In this document: piece after piece, positions 31,146 through 40,469 of the stretch | How positions within the stretch are numbered: position 1 is the first letter of the stretch | Layout: each line of letters begins with the position of its first letter | NCBI GenBank assembly: GCA_039621445.1 | Contig: CP154954.1 | Span: 61,377,858 to 61,441,857 of the forward strand | Length of the DNA stretch: 64,000 bases | Direction of reading: 5' to 3' | DNA from: Euglena gracilis | Taxonomy: Eukaryota > Euglenida > Euglenophyceae > Euglenales | Translations under genes and position numbers: made by a program | Notes under the pieces: model-generated | The model's database searches: none | What the model was told of the DNA's origin: nothing | The model's input: the letters and a program-made list of their open reading frames with translations, nothing else

Positions 31146-33606
31146 ATTTCTGACATCGGCAGTTTGGCTTTCAAGGTCTCAAAAGCAGATTGATGTTCAT
31201 CGGTCCACTTGAATGGAACACCCTTTTTGGTCGGGTCAGTCAGAATGGCTGAGGTGAAAGAAAACCTTGGAATGTGGCGGCGATAGAAGTTGAGGGCACC
31301 GAGAAAACGTTGAAGGGACTTGAGATCTTTCACTTGGACACGCCGCAAAGCCTCAATTTTCTTAGTCGAGGGTTTCCACCAGCCATTTTCCAGTTGATAT
31401 CCGAGGTACTCCAGACTTTCTTTCATGAACTCACACTTGCTGAGTTTGATTCTGAGGTGATCTTGTCGTGCGACTTCGAAAAACTCTCTCAAAATCTCAT
31501 GGTGTTGTTCCAATGTGTGGGTTCCAATTCCAACGTCATCAAAGAAGGCGGCAACCACACATCCTTGCTCCAGGAGTTCCTTGGTTTTGGGTCTACGTCG
31601 AAAATCATCGATGACTTTGTTCATTAGCTCTTGGAACACTCCAGGGGCATTGCTCGGACCAAAAGGCATCACCCTCCATTTGTACACGCGTCCATTTGGC
31701 AAAATAAAGGCAGTCAACTCCTGGGCTGGGCAGTCAACTCCACCTGCCAAAATCCAGAGCGCATGTCCAGTTTTGACTTGAAACGCAAGGCGGCCAGGCC
31801 TTCAACAGTGGCTTCAAGGTAGGGCAGAAAACCAACGTGCGGTACAGTCTTGCCATTCAGCTTGCTGTAATCACCAACAAGCTGTTTGGTTTTCGCAATT
31901 TTGGTTTCTTTGCCTTTGTCCTTCTCCACCAGGAATGAGCGAGAACAGAATCTTGGAAAATCTGAACCCTTGAATTCTTCCGCCAATCCAGAGCTGACAA
32001 CTTCCTCAACCTGTCTTTCCATCTCCAAAACATCAGGCTTCGGCATGGGAAAGCATTTCTCACGAACAGTCGAACCTTGAAATTCAGGTTTTAGCTCCAG
32101 ATCCATGGATACCAGTTTCTTGTAGGCACCAGGGGGTGGCAATTCTCCAAAAACATCGGAAAATTCTTGTAGGATCGATTTAATTGTGGGCTCTGCGTCC
32201 AGCTTTTCTACTTCTTGATTGAACTCGCCATGCAAAATGTCAGATTCCTTCCACTGCTTTTGGGTTGCTTGCATTTGAAGATGTGTGTGCTCCTTTGGGT
32301 TGAATGGGGATGCAATTTGTTGGAAATCACTTCGGCAGGCGGGAAACGGGGAAAACGGTTTGGCCTTGGTGGACCACTCTCCCCCTTTGGCGAATTGTCG
32401 AACGGTTGAAACATCTTGGAGCAATTCGGAAATCTGAAAAATTTGTGAGTCCACTTCACGGGTCAGTTCAGCCATGAACAAGTCCAAATCCCAGGTTGAA
32501 TCAAGCTCAAAATCGTTTTTCAGGGAAATTGGCGAGAGTTCAGGCAGTTTGGGCTCACAGGGCTTTGATGGTGTGCAGGGAACAGGCGGTTTTGGCTCTT
32601 GGGCATCAACTTCCACAAAGACCTCCTTTGGTTTGTGAATGGCTTTCAGATCAGGAAGACCAAGATTTTTGCATCTGCGATGGAGGTGTGCCAAAAGTCT
32701 TGGGTCAAGCTCAGACACACGAATTCGGGTGGCGTCCACCACAGAAATCAGAGTCCCCCATTGGGGTTTTGGCAGGACCCTTTGATCTTTTTCGCGCATG
32801 AATACCTTTTCATCAGGCACACTGATCTGGTCCACAGTCATTCTGTCCAACAGTCTTCTCCAATTTGTACTCGAACCTCCACTCCAGTCAGGGGTCACAA
32901 GAACCACTTTGGCCCTGTCCATCCCAATTTTGGTCAATGTCTTTTCCAATTTGGACCACGGCGGATTTGCCCACAGAAACTCAGACTCATTGGCCATCAA
33001 TTTTGACCAGTCATATTTCCATGTGCTGTTTTCCTTCGAACAGTGGAGCAATTCATGGGCATTGCCTTGTGAAGCAAACAGGTCCACTCGGATTTTGGTT
33101 GGTTCAATTCCAAGATTATTCAGCGCTTTGGCTCGCAAAGTGGGTAGCAACTGATAGCTTTCAGTGGCAAACATTCGATACATGGAGTAAATGTGTCCTT
33201 TTTCCTCACGCAAGGGAATTGCCCCATCACCAATGACGAGACGGGCAGGACGAAACAGGATTCCAGAAACTTTGGGGTGGTTCAGGAAATCCATACCAAG
33301 AACAACATCGAACGCGGTTGTGTTCAGGACAAGCAGCTTTTGGTGAAAGTCGTTGTTCCCCAGATGCAGGGTGGTTTCAGCAACACCTTCCGAATACACA
33401 ACAGTTCCATCGCCCATCTTGACAGGGACTGCCTTTTCTCTTTGGACAGGAAGCCCTTGGAACAAACGGGTTGAAATGGCAGACGTGGTGGCCCCGGTAT
33501 CAAGAACAGCCGACACATTTCTTCCACCAATGTTGGTTTCTAAAAACAACGTGGTGCTTTGGTTTTCCCAGATATGAAAAGGATTCGAATTTGTGCTTCT
33601 TTCCAT
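31112..33606 (-). CDS. gypsy-1 protease, MTase-like domain and reverse transcriptase
   Basis: Frame 1 (33606-31714, 630 codons): an aspartic protease with VLDTGATTSAIS at residues 35-46; a DIRS-type methyltransferase-like domain at about 174-256 (VDLFASQGNAH, LWANPPWSKLEK, VTPDWSG, WRRLLDRM); a variable linker; then reverse transcriptase from about residue 510 (FCSRSFLVEKDKG, KLDMRSGFWQVELT). Frame 2 (31750-31112) continues with ELTAFILPNGRVYKWRVMPF, the active site VAAFFDDVGIGT (FFDD in place of YxDD), LGYQLENGWWKP and LGALNFYRRHIPRF. The single frameshift near 31730 lies between two copies of GCAGTCAACTCC. The element otherwise looks intact. Confidence 0.9.
32839..33087 (-). CDS. Methyltransferase-like domain inside gypsy-1 pol
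   Basis: Sub-region of the protease/RT frame. It shares with the DIRS-1 domain at 3195-3497 the series [VL]D[LM]FAS.GNA, ..ANPPW..., V.VP.W and W..LL.RM. In DIRS elements this is a Dam-like adenine methyltransferase fold. Its place between protease and reverse transcriptase of a Ty3/gypsy element is unusual. Catalytic ability is not shown; the SAM-binding part is not obvious to me. Confidence 0.7.
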
Positions 33607-33704
33607 GGTCTTCCCGAGAATTGGGGGGCGAATTGGCAGGCAAGTTTGACTGTGTGGCAGGACGGGGCGGCTGAGGCGATGATTGATTCAGACGCTTCTT
33701 GTCC

Positions 33705-34048
33705 TCACGTTTTTTTTGTCCAACAGGCATCCTCATAATGGCCGACACACTTGCAGTATTTGCAGGTTATTTTCGCCTTGAAATTTGGCTCGTTGCTGCG
33801 GTCTGCGGGGGGTCCACGGCCAGAGGGTTTGTGTTGGTTGAAACCTTTGCCTTTGCCTTTGCCCTTGGACTTGCCTTTGCCAGGGTTGGTCGAACTTGGC
33901 TCATCACTTTCCCCAATCAAGTGGATTTTGGCAGACTTCTCACCACCGAAGGCTTTGGCTTGGGAATACAGAAAACGTTCCAGGGCATCGTCGGTGACTT
34001 TGTTTCGCCAAAATTCTTTCAGGGAATCAAAGGTCGAACATTTGTCAC
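33705..34048 (-). CDS. gypsy-1 gag C-terminus with zinc knuckle
   Basis: Continues gag after the inserted MITE: STFDSLKEFWRNKVTDDALE, a Gly/Lys repeat (GKGKSKGKGKGKG) and one CCHC knuckle (CKYCKCVGHYEDAC) that binds RNA. The part of the open frame upstream of 34048 is the MITE and not gag. Confidence 0.85.
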
Positions 34049-34471
34049 CATAGCTGGCGTTTTTTTTGTTTTTTTTTAAAAAAGGTTTTTTATGTTTTTT
34101 ATTAAAAAAAACAGGCAAAAAAAACGGCAAAAAAAACAAAGGGGAAAATGATGGTCCAAATTTTGCCTTTGATCGCAAGGGTGAACCAATCTTAGCTCAA
34201 ATGACTTGAAAACCAATACTTTTGGAGGTCTTCAACAAGAATGGTCAAAATAGGGCATTTTTCTGCCATTTTGGGATGTTTCAACTTGAAACATCCCAAC
34301 TTTGGTGTCTTTCTCTACCTGCGGATGGGCAAAAAAAAGCTAAAATTAAAGGCAAAAATTTTTTTGCCCTAGACCCTCAATGGCGTTTTTTTGTTTTTTT
34401 TAAAAAAAACATGTTTTTTTTTTAAAAAAACGTGTTTTTTTGACTTCGTTTTAAACGAAGTGCCAGCTATG
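34049..34471. mobile_element. 423-bp MITE inserted in gypsy-1 gag
   Basis: Terminal inverted repeats CATAGCTGGC / GCCAGCTATG, flanked by a perfect 8-bp duplication TTTGTCAC (34041-34048 and 34472-34479). The 8-bp duplication points to the hAT superfamily. The interior is AT-rich with poly-T/poly-A palindromic words like those of the 27.6 and 42.5 kb elements. Leaving out the element and one duplication copy puts both gag parts in one frame, so insertion followed retrotransposition or hit an intact gag. Confidence 0.93.
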
Positions 34472-35127
34472 TTTGTCACGGTTGCGTTCGTCAGCCCTCA
34501 TGTCTTTCCATTGCTGGGGGTGAATTTTGGACACAAGCATCAGAAGCTTTTCTTGCTCACCCAGGGCATCAGGAGACATCCGGGACAAAATGTCAAATAG
34601 TTCCACAAACAGCGCTTCAAGTTCACCGGGGGAAGGCTCTTTGGACAATTGGGGAAGCTTGGAAAGTTGGGCTCGGAGCGAAATCTCATTTTCAACCTTC
34701 GGGTAAACTTGCATCAGACGGGTGGCAAATTCAGAAAATTCATCCACTTCTTCGGCAAGTCGTTCGACGACTCTCAAAACTTTGGGGGTTGAGGCGGCGA
34801 TGGCCCAATCAAGTTGAATTCTGTCGGGCTGGTTTCCACTCCGGTGAGGCGCATCCACCTTGAAAATGAGCGAAGCCAAAATTCTGCATCCGAACCGTCA
34901 AACTTTGGTAATTCCAGTCCATGCACACGAGACACAAGACTAGGCTTTCGTTTGGTGTCGGAGGTGTCAGCAGACTTTCTGGCGATCAGTTTTGGAGGTC
35001 GGGGGGCGAAGGGTGACTGGGTAGTTGAGTGTTGCGAAACATGTGGGCTGCTTAATTCGAGTCCGGCGAGGCGGGCATCAAGCTCAGCAATTTTCTGTGC
35101 AAACGACTCTTCACCAGCTTCAGACAT
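34472..35127 (-). CDS. gypsy-1 gag N-terminus and core
   Basis: Starts MSEAGEESFAQKIAELDARL. The capsid-like region begins with LPKFDGSDAEFWLRSFSRWM (the FDG.....W pattern of retrotransposon gag). A frameshift near 34800-34850 moves to the frame with IQLDWAIAASTPKVLRVVER and LEALFVELFDILSRMSPDAL, ending at the MITE. The protein would assemble the RNA-containing particle. Confidence 0.82.
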
Positions 35128-36207
35128 TTTTTCCGTTTTGGTTCAATCACTTTCTGAGTTGCAGGGTTGATAAACAGGTTGGCAGACAAAGGCTCAAAAT
35201 CTGGGTCAGGCTTGCACTCAAAATCAGGGGGGTCACTCAAAATCTGGGACAGGCTGCGCTCAAAATCAGGGGGGGGGGGCAGGCTGTCAGTTGGACCTCC
35301 AAACTGGCAAACAAACTTTCAGACTTTTGAGCTGAACAGTTGGAAATAAACTGGCAAACCACTTTGGTACAAACAGTTGAATGGAACTTTGACAAACGAG
35401 CTGGCAAACAAACTTGCAGAAATTTGTCAAAAATCTGATCAAACAATCTGGCAGACAGACTTCCAAAACAGAATCACAGGTCAGACTTGCAGACAATCTG
35501 TCAACCAACTACTTGCCAAAACAGCTGTTGTCACTCAAAATCCTGGGGGTTGGCTGGTCAATGGGGGGATTTTGGCAAGCAGCTAGTCCAGGGGGGGCTG
35601 GTTGGCACTCAAAATCCGTTTGTGTTGGTGTGGCAATCTTCCAAACAGACTTCCAACAATCAAACAGCAAACAATCAAACCAACAAACTTCAAGTTTTCT
35701 GTTAGACAGACTTCCAAAGTCCAGAAACACAGTCTCAAACAAACAAACTTGCAAGAAACAAGGGTTTGGAGAGAGATGTTGTGAACAAATGTCCAAATTG
35801 AATTGTCACAGTTTTGGCTTTGCAATTCAGAACTGCAAATTGAACAGTCCAAACAACCTTGCAAAAAGAAGTGGTCAATGCAAATGCCAAAATCAATTTC
35901 AGAATCTGAATTCCAAAATCTCTCTCCAACAATCTTTCTGGGGGGGGGTCGCAATGTAACACACTGTCGCTATGTAAAACAGTGTAACAGTGAAGTACAG
36001 AAAACGTTCTACCTCCTCCGACGACTCTGCACCCAGAACTTGTTGTCCTCAAACTTGAAAACTTGAAAGATAAGGCCCCAGTGGCCACAGCAAATGCCAA
36101 AACTAGCTTCAGCCAAAACTGCTCTGCACGAGGTCGAGGTTGTCCAGCAGCTGGCAACAACCACAACTTGACAGTACGTAAGATCGTAGTACTCCTGCTG
36201 CTACCAA
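35128..36207 (-). promoter_or_regulatory. gypsy-1 5' leader and primer-binding site
   Basis: About 1.1 kb between the 5' LTR and the gag start has no coding frame. Immediately inside the LTR the minus strand reads TTGGTAGCAGCAGGAG, a TGG-starting sequence where a tRNA primer-binding site is expected. I cannot name the tRNA. The word CTCAAAATC is repeated five times at 35210-35620, next to G runs. Confidence 0.6.
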
Positions 36208-36531
36208 TGTAACTTTTCTCCTTGAACTACAACTTCTCCAAACAACTTGGTTGTTCGAGAACTTGAAATCTCCTACCTCTTGTTATATTCTTGTCCAAGG
36301 TAAAGCCGCAGGCAAAGCACGTAATGTGCACTGCCAAACACGAAGAAACCACAGAACCAAAACTGTGAAGGGGAGGTGAGAGGAATGTACAATTACAGTA
36401 GCGAAACTGTCCGCGAAGCAGTTGATAGTGAAATCCTCAGCAGCAGGGAGCTGAGGAGGAGACATCGCAAAGCGACGCCTGGGTAAGGGAAAAGTGATCT
36501 GTCCACTGGTAAATCAGGCTACGGCGTTACA
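36208..36531 (-). repeat. gypsy-1 5' LTR
   Basis: 324 bases, TGTAAC...GTTACA, nearly identical to 28454-28780. It would carry the element promoter; no TATA box is obvious to me. The 5-bp duplication GGTCT follows at 36532-36536. Confidence 0.95.
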
Positions 36532-36536
36532 GGTCT

Positions 36537-37103
36537 CCAAAGGGGTTCTACCAGTGATTTCACTTTCTAGCTCAAGTTTTTGGGGCATTGGACTTCAAAA
36601 AAGGTGTTAGCGTCTCGGCCCCTTCGGGGCCAGGGGGACAAAAAAAATACATTTTGGTTGCGCCACTAAAAAATTTTCCTCGGCGCTTCGCGCCGGGAAA
36701 AAAAGCATGTGCTCCAAATTTGGTCAGTTCTTCGCCCCCCCCCCCCCGGGAAAAAATTGTTCCGACACCGCTGCCCCCGCCTATGCCAAAGTGAGCCACA
36801 AAAACGACTTAGCCCCCGAGTATGTTGCATTTCTAAAGGATTTTCATGCAATCCCTATTTCATCATTGGTTTTTTACACCTCGGACCCCCATCAAGGGCC
36901 CACCGACCCCCCACCCACCAAAGATTTCCATCTGGGGGTGTTTGTTTAGGCGTAAGACACTTATTTGGACCCATCCTGACCATTTCCGGGTGATTTGGGC
37001 CCGCCACAGACCATTTTTATGACCGCCGACTAGCCACCGAGAAGTTTGCATTGGATTTTCTTCATGGGGGGGGGCTTAAAAGTCGGTGGTCTGGGCCCGT
37101 TAG
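36537..37103. other. No gene; TTCG hairpins and C/G runs
   Basis: Contains two short GC hairpins with TTCG loops (GGCCCCTTCGGGGCC near 36617 and GGCGCTTCGCGCC near 36685) and a C run at 36736. The first hairpin and the one at 38746 share flanks (TTAGYGTC before, AATACATTTT after). No gene seen. Confidence 0.6.
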
Positions 37104-37225
37104 TACATTGGAGTGGGTAGTCGGCCGACTAGTCGGCCGAATACCCACTACCTCCCCCCCCCCCCCAGTCTACCGCCTTGCACCGCAGTTGGCCGACTAG
37201 TCGGCAAAATACCCACTCTGATGTA
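37104..37225. mobile_element. 122-bp inverted-repeat element with GCCGACTAGTCGGC
   Basis: Ends TACATTGGAGTGGGTA and, inverted, TACATCAGAGTGGGTA. Next to both is the palindrome GCCGACTAGTCGGC. Centre: a C run. No coding. Confidence 0.75.
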
Positions 37226-37239
37226 CTCATTAGAGTGGG

Positions 37240-37600
37240 TATAATACCCACACTACCCCCCCCTTATTGTCCCAACCACCTTCCCACTGGGACCCCAAAA
37301 GGACAATATGGGGGGGGGACAATATTGGGGTTCCAAAGGACTTTCATTGGCTGAGCCAAAAAAAACCCCCCGAGGGACAATATGGGGGGGGACAATATGG
37401 GGGGGGGGTGGGAAATGCACTCATTAGCCCCCCCTGAAAAAAAACTTCGGATGGGGGTGGAGGGGGGAGTTTTCTGCCTCTCGTGAGAGTTACCCCCCCT
37501 CTTATTGTCCCACCGACCTCTCCCTGGGAGGCCCGACCGGACAATAAGGGGGGGGGACAATAAGGGGGCAACAAAGGAGTCGACCACGACCACAAGTTGG
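37240..37600. mobile_element. GACAATATGGGG family element(s)
   Basis: The words GACAATATGGGGGG or GACAATAAGGGGGG occur at 37303, 37318, 37376, 37389, 37540 and 37556, and inverted (CCCCCCTTATTGTC) at 37257 and 37496. The ends appear to be TACCCCCC..TTATTGTCCCA. Two abutting or nested copies are likely. Confidence 0.65.
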
Positions 37601-37654
37601 CCCGACCACCACGACGGCGACCACCGGAAATCCGCACGGAGCCCCCCTTCCCCC

Positions 37655-38005
37655 CCCTAGGTGAAGTTCACCGTTCCAAAGTTCACCGGAGGGTCCCAGA
37701 CCCCCCTCCCCCCTCTGCCTACCCCAACGGTGAACTTCACCGGTGAAGTTCACCACGAGAGCACTTTTTGGCCAAAAATGGCCAAAAATGACATTGGGCA
37801 AGTTTTCGTAAATTTCGATAAAATTCCATGAACCATCAACATCAAAATGACCATTTTGAGAGGAAAGGAGCAAATTTTCACCCATCAAAAATTCACCCCC
37901 AACCATCAAAACGGTGAAGTTCACCGGTGAACTTCACCACCAAAAGTACCCCCCCCCCGGTGAACGTTCACCGGTGAAGTTCACCGGGGGGGGGTGGCAA
38001 CCCCC
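37655..38005. mobile_element. GTGAACTTCACC family element, copy 2
   Basis: The palindromic word GGTGAASTTCACC occurs at least eight times, clustered at both ends and joined to C/G runs. The interior (37745-37915) is AT-rich. The 37690-37730 part is inverted relative to 27405-27440. Confidence 0.7.
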
Positions 38006-38070
38006 CCCCACCCCCGTACTGCCTAACCTCTTGCCATGACAAGGCCTGCGGGCTCTGAACACGTTTTTAA

Positions 38071-38185
38071 ACAAATTGTGGCTGAGCCCAGATTTCAGCC
38101 TGAAAAACGTGTTCAGCAGGGGGGCACCTTCGGGGGCCCCCTGAACACGTTTTCAGACTAAAATCTGGGCTCAGCCACAATTTGT
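38071..38185. repeat. 115-bp hairpin with GC-rich tip
   Basis: Arms ACAAATTGTGGCTGAGCCCA... and inverted counterpart, about 55 bases each, with AACGTGTTCAG near the tip and a loop containing TTCGG. Only small mismatches and indels. Confidence 0.88.
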
Positions 38186-38222
38186 GTGTAAAAAGCACAC
38201 CATTTCTATTGACAAATTTAGC

Positions 38223-38696
38223 CAGGGGGGGGATAATGCGTTTCGCATTTTTTCGCATTTTTTGCGCATTTTGTCAATTTTTCAAAAATGCGGATTTTTG
38301 CGATTTTTGCAATTCCCCCCCATTTTTGCACATTGTCCATTTTTTTGCGCATTTGCCCAATTTTGCACATTTTCAATTTTTGCGCCATTTTAGCGCATTT
38401 TTTTGCCCAATTTTGCACATTTTGCCATTTTTGCACATTTTCCACCCAAATCACACGTTCAACTGACCCATTTGCCCACGTTCAACTGTAACCAACAAAA
38501 CCCATTTTCGCACCTTTTTGGCCAAAATGCCTTCATTTCAGTTCTTTTTGGTGATTTTGGTTTAATTTTGGGTTTACTGTTGGAAATTTTTCTCAGTCCC
38601 TTAGGAATGCCACAAACTCAGCGCATTTTTTGCACATTTTTTTGCGCATTTTTGCGCATTTTTTTCCGAGGGCCGTCCAGTGCATTTCCCCCCCTG
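38223..38696. mobile_element. AAAATGCGC family MITE, copy 2 (474 bp)
   Basis: Inverted relative to 23455-23922: it starts CAGGGGGGGGATAATGCGTT and ends ...GTGCATTTCCCCCCCTG. The flanks TTTAGC (38217-38222 and 38697-38702) are a 6-bp target duplication. The interior is TGCGCATTTTT units with a different central segment (38450-38620). Confidence 0.9.
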
Positions 38697-39040
38697 TTTA
38701 GCTCTTTTTGGGGGAAGCTTTTTTGGGAAGATGCATTAGTGTCCAGCCGCCCTTCGGGCGGCAATACATTTTATGGGGGAGCACGCCGTCGGCCAGCCGT
38801 CGGCCAGCCGTGTGACTCACAGGAAAATGACCCGAGCCACAGCCTTGCAATGCAGAAACAATTTCGTCGCCAATCTCCCTTCAAGGTCATGTTCATCGTT
38901 GGTGAAAGCTGCATTTTTGCCCATTTGAAGTCATTTTTCGTCAATTTTTGTCAATTTTGCCAATCTTGGACATTTTTGACCAATTTTGACCATTTCAGCC
39001 TTTTTTTTGGGTCATTCTGCAGTCATCGTGAAGAGTTACC

Positions 39041-39392
39041 ATGCCCCCCCCCGAGCTATTCCCGTCCCCGGGACCCTTTACGGCCCAATGGGAACAGTAC
39101 GGGGGGGGAACAGCTCGGGGGGGGGACCTAGGTCCCCCCCCCGAGCTATTCCCATACCCGACCCTCGGGCACCCCAAAAGGGGTCATTTTTGGCAACTTT
39201 TTTGGATGTTCGCAAAAAATGGTCAATTTTGAGCACATTTGCCAAAAGGTGATTTTTGAAAATGGTCAAAAAACGTCAATTTTTGACCACTTTCTTAGGA
39301 AGTTCTTTATAAAAAGTGCTATGACAGTGAGCTATTCCCGTACCCCCAATGGGAATAGCTCGGGGGGGGGAATAGCTCGGGGGGGGGGGGAT
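39041..39392. mobile_element. AATAGCTCGGGG family elements
   Basis: The word AATAGCTCGGGGGG or its variant AACAGCTCGGGGGG, and the inverse CCCCCCGAGCTATTCCC, occur at both ends of two short units (about 39041-39170 and 39330-39390). A related TAGCTCGGGG stands at 42300. Confidence 0.65.
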
Positions 39393-39770
39393 GGTATTTG
39401 CCTACATATTATTCGAATGACTAAAAAATGTTCAGCTGGTGTCCCACTGGCAAAATTTACCTATTATGACGAAAAAAGGCTCAAATATCGGGTGAAATGG
39501 TTTCAAGTGACTCAAAATTGTAGCCCCTCTTGTAGAATTCGAAAAATTCAAAACGAACATCCGAAATTAAGATTTGGCACCCAACACAAGCATTTGCACA
39601 CCAAATTTAGGCATTAGGTGCTGAAATTAAGCAATTTTCAATGTATAGGCATCATTGTCTCTTGCCGCCCGTTGGGTGGCTTCAAAGCTTCCAAATTATG
39701 ACGGATTTGTGCATGATGTCAAAAATTGCCACATGCCATCTTTTAGGGGAAAATGTGCTACCGTCTCGTC

Positions 39771-40006
39771 GGGGGGTCGGCACACCCCCCCCCCCCCTCA
39801 CCGACCCCCTCGCCGCGCCATTTTACCCCCCCCCTCCCCCCCCTTTTCAGACCCCCTCGTCATGCTATGTCAAGCCCGCCAAAGAAAATTTTCTTGGCAA
39901 ACCCCCGCGCACCCCTCCCCCCCCCCCATCCGGGACCCCCTCGCCACGCCAAAACCTCCCTCCCCCCCCCTAGCCGGACGGCTCGCCACGGCGTGCCGAC
40001 CCCCCC
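39771..40006. mobile_element. GGCGTGGCGAGGGGGTC family element, copy 1
   Basis: Ends GGGGGGTCGGCA and TGCCGACCCCCC. On the minus strand the word GGCGTGGCGAGGGGGTC or a close variant is repeated at each internal G-run block. An inverted, closely similar copy lies at 45163-45386, including the unique GCCAAAGAAAATTTTCTTGG. Confidence 0.85.
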
Positions 40007-40107
40007 GTCGCCCAAAGGGGGGCGGGGAAAAAAGCAATTGTCATGTGGTCATGATTCACGCAAGGGGTCAAAAACGGGAAAATGTGAAATTCGGACCGAA
40101 AAAACGG

Positions 40108-40224
40108 CGCCCTAATGGAAAACGTGCCTGACCACAGATGCCTTAATGGAAAAGGTGTCATTGCCACAAATGCCTTAATGGAAAACGTGTCATTGCCATA
40201 GATGCCTTAATGGAAAACGTGTTA
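40108..40224. repeat. 32-bp satellite, about 3.5 units
   Basis: Unit ATGCCTTAATGGAAAACGTG plus twelve bases (TCATTGCCACAA). A short related array is at 41925-41985, and a diverged array with the same 32-bp period and the shared core CC..AATGGAAA is at 44706-44880. Confidence 0.88.
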
Positions 40225-40323
40225 CGCCCCCTTTTTTCCCCCTCCCACTATGGTTGAAACCATGTTTGGGCCGATTTCGAGACTTTAAAAGTCTTAAATC
40301 TTCGCCCAAAACACGGTTTCAAA

Positions 40324-40440
40324 CAAGAACAGTGTTTTGGGCCAAGGTTTTAGGGGGGCCCAGGGGTGACCACGGCGCCTTCGGCGCCGCGGTCCCCGCC
40401 CCTGGGCTTCCCCTAACTCTTGGCCCAAACACAGTTCTTG
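40324..40440. repeat. 117-bp hairpin with GGCGCCTTCGGCGCC tip
   Basis: Arms CAAGAACAGTGTTTTGGGCC... and inverted counterpart, about 50 bases each with few mismatches. Same design as the hairpins at 38071 and 44124. Confidence 0.88.
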
Positions 40441-40469
40441 ACACAAAACGCACAACAAACTTTGTGAAT

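Larger units (their letters stand above)
28454..36531 (-). mobile_element. Complete Ty3/gypsy LTR retrotransposon gypsy-1
   Basis: Direct LTRs (28454-28780 and 36208-36531) start TGTAAC and end GTTACA and are flanked by the 5-bp duplication GGTCT (28449-28453 and 36532-36536). Coding is on the minus strand: gag with zinc knuckle, protease, a methyltransferase-like domain, reverse transcriptase, RNase H and integrase, the Ty3/gypsy order. The integrase C-terminus with chromodomain lies in reverse orientation next to the left LTR. A 423-bp MITE sits in gag. LTR differences are few, so insertion is recent, yet pol has several frameshifts. Confidence 0.93.

Noticed and set aside
39641-40131. Proline-rich open frames of 110-158 codons
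   Set aside because: Products of C runs in a repeat element that has an inverted non-coding copy at 45.2 kb.
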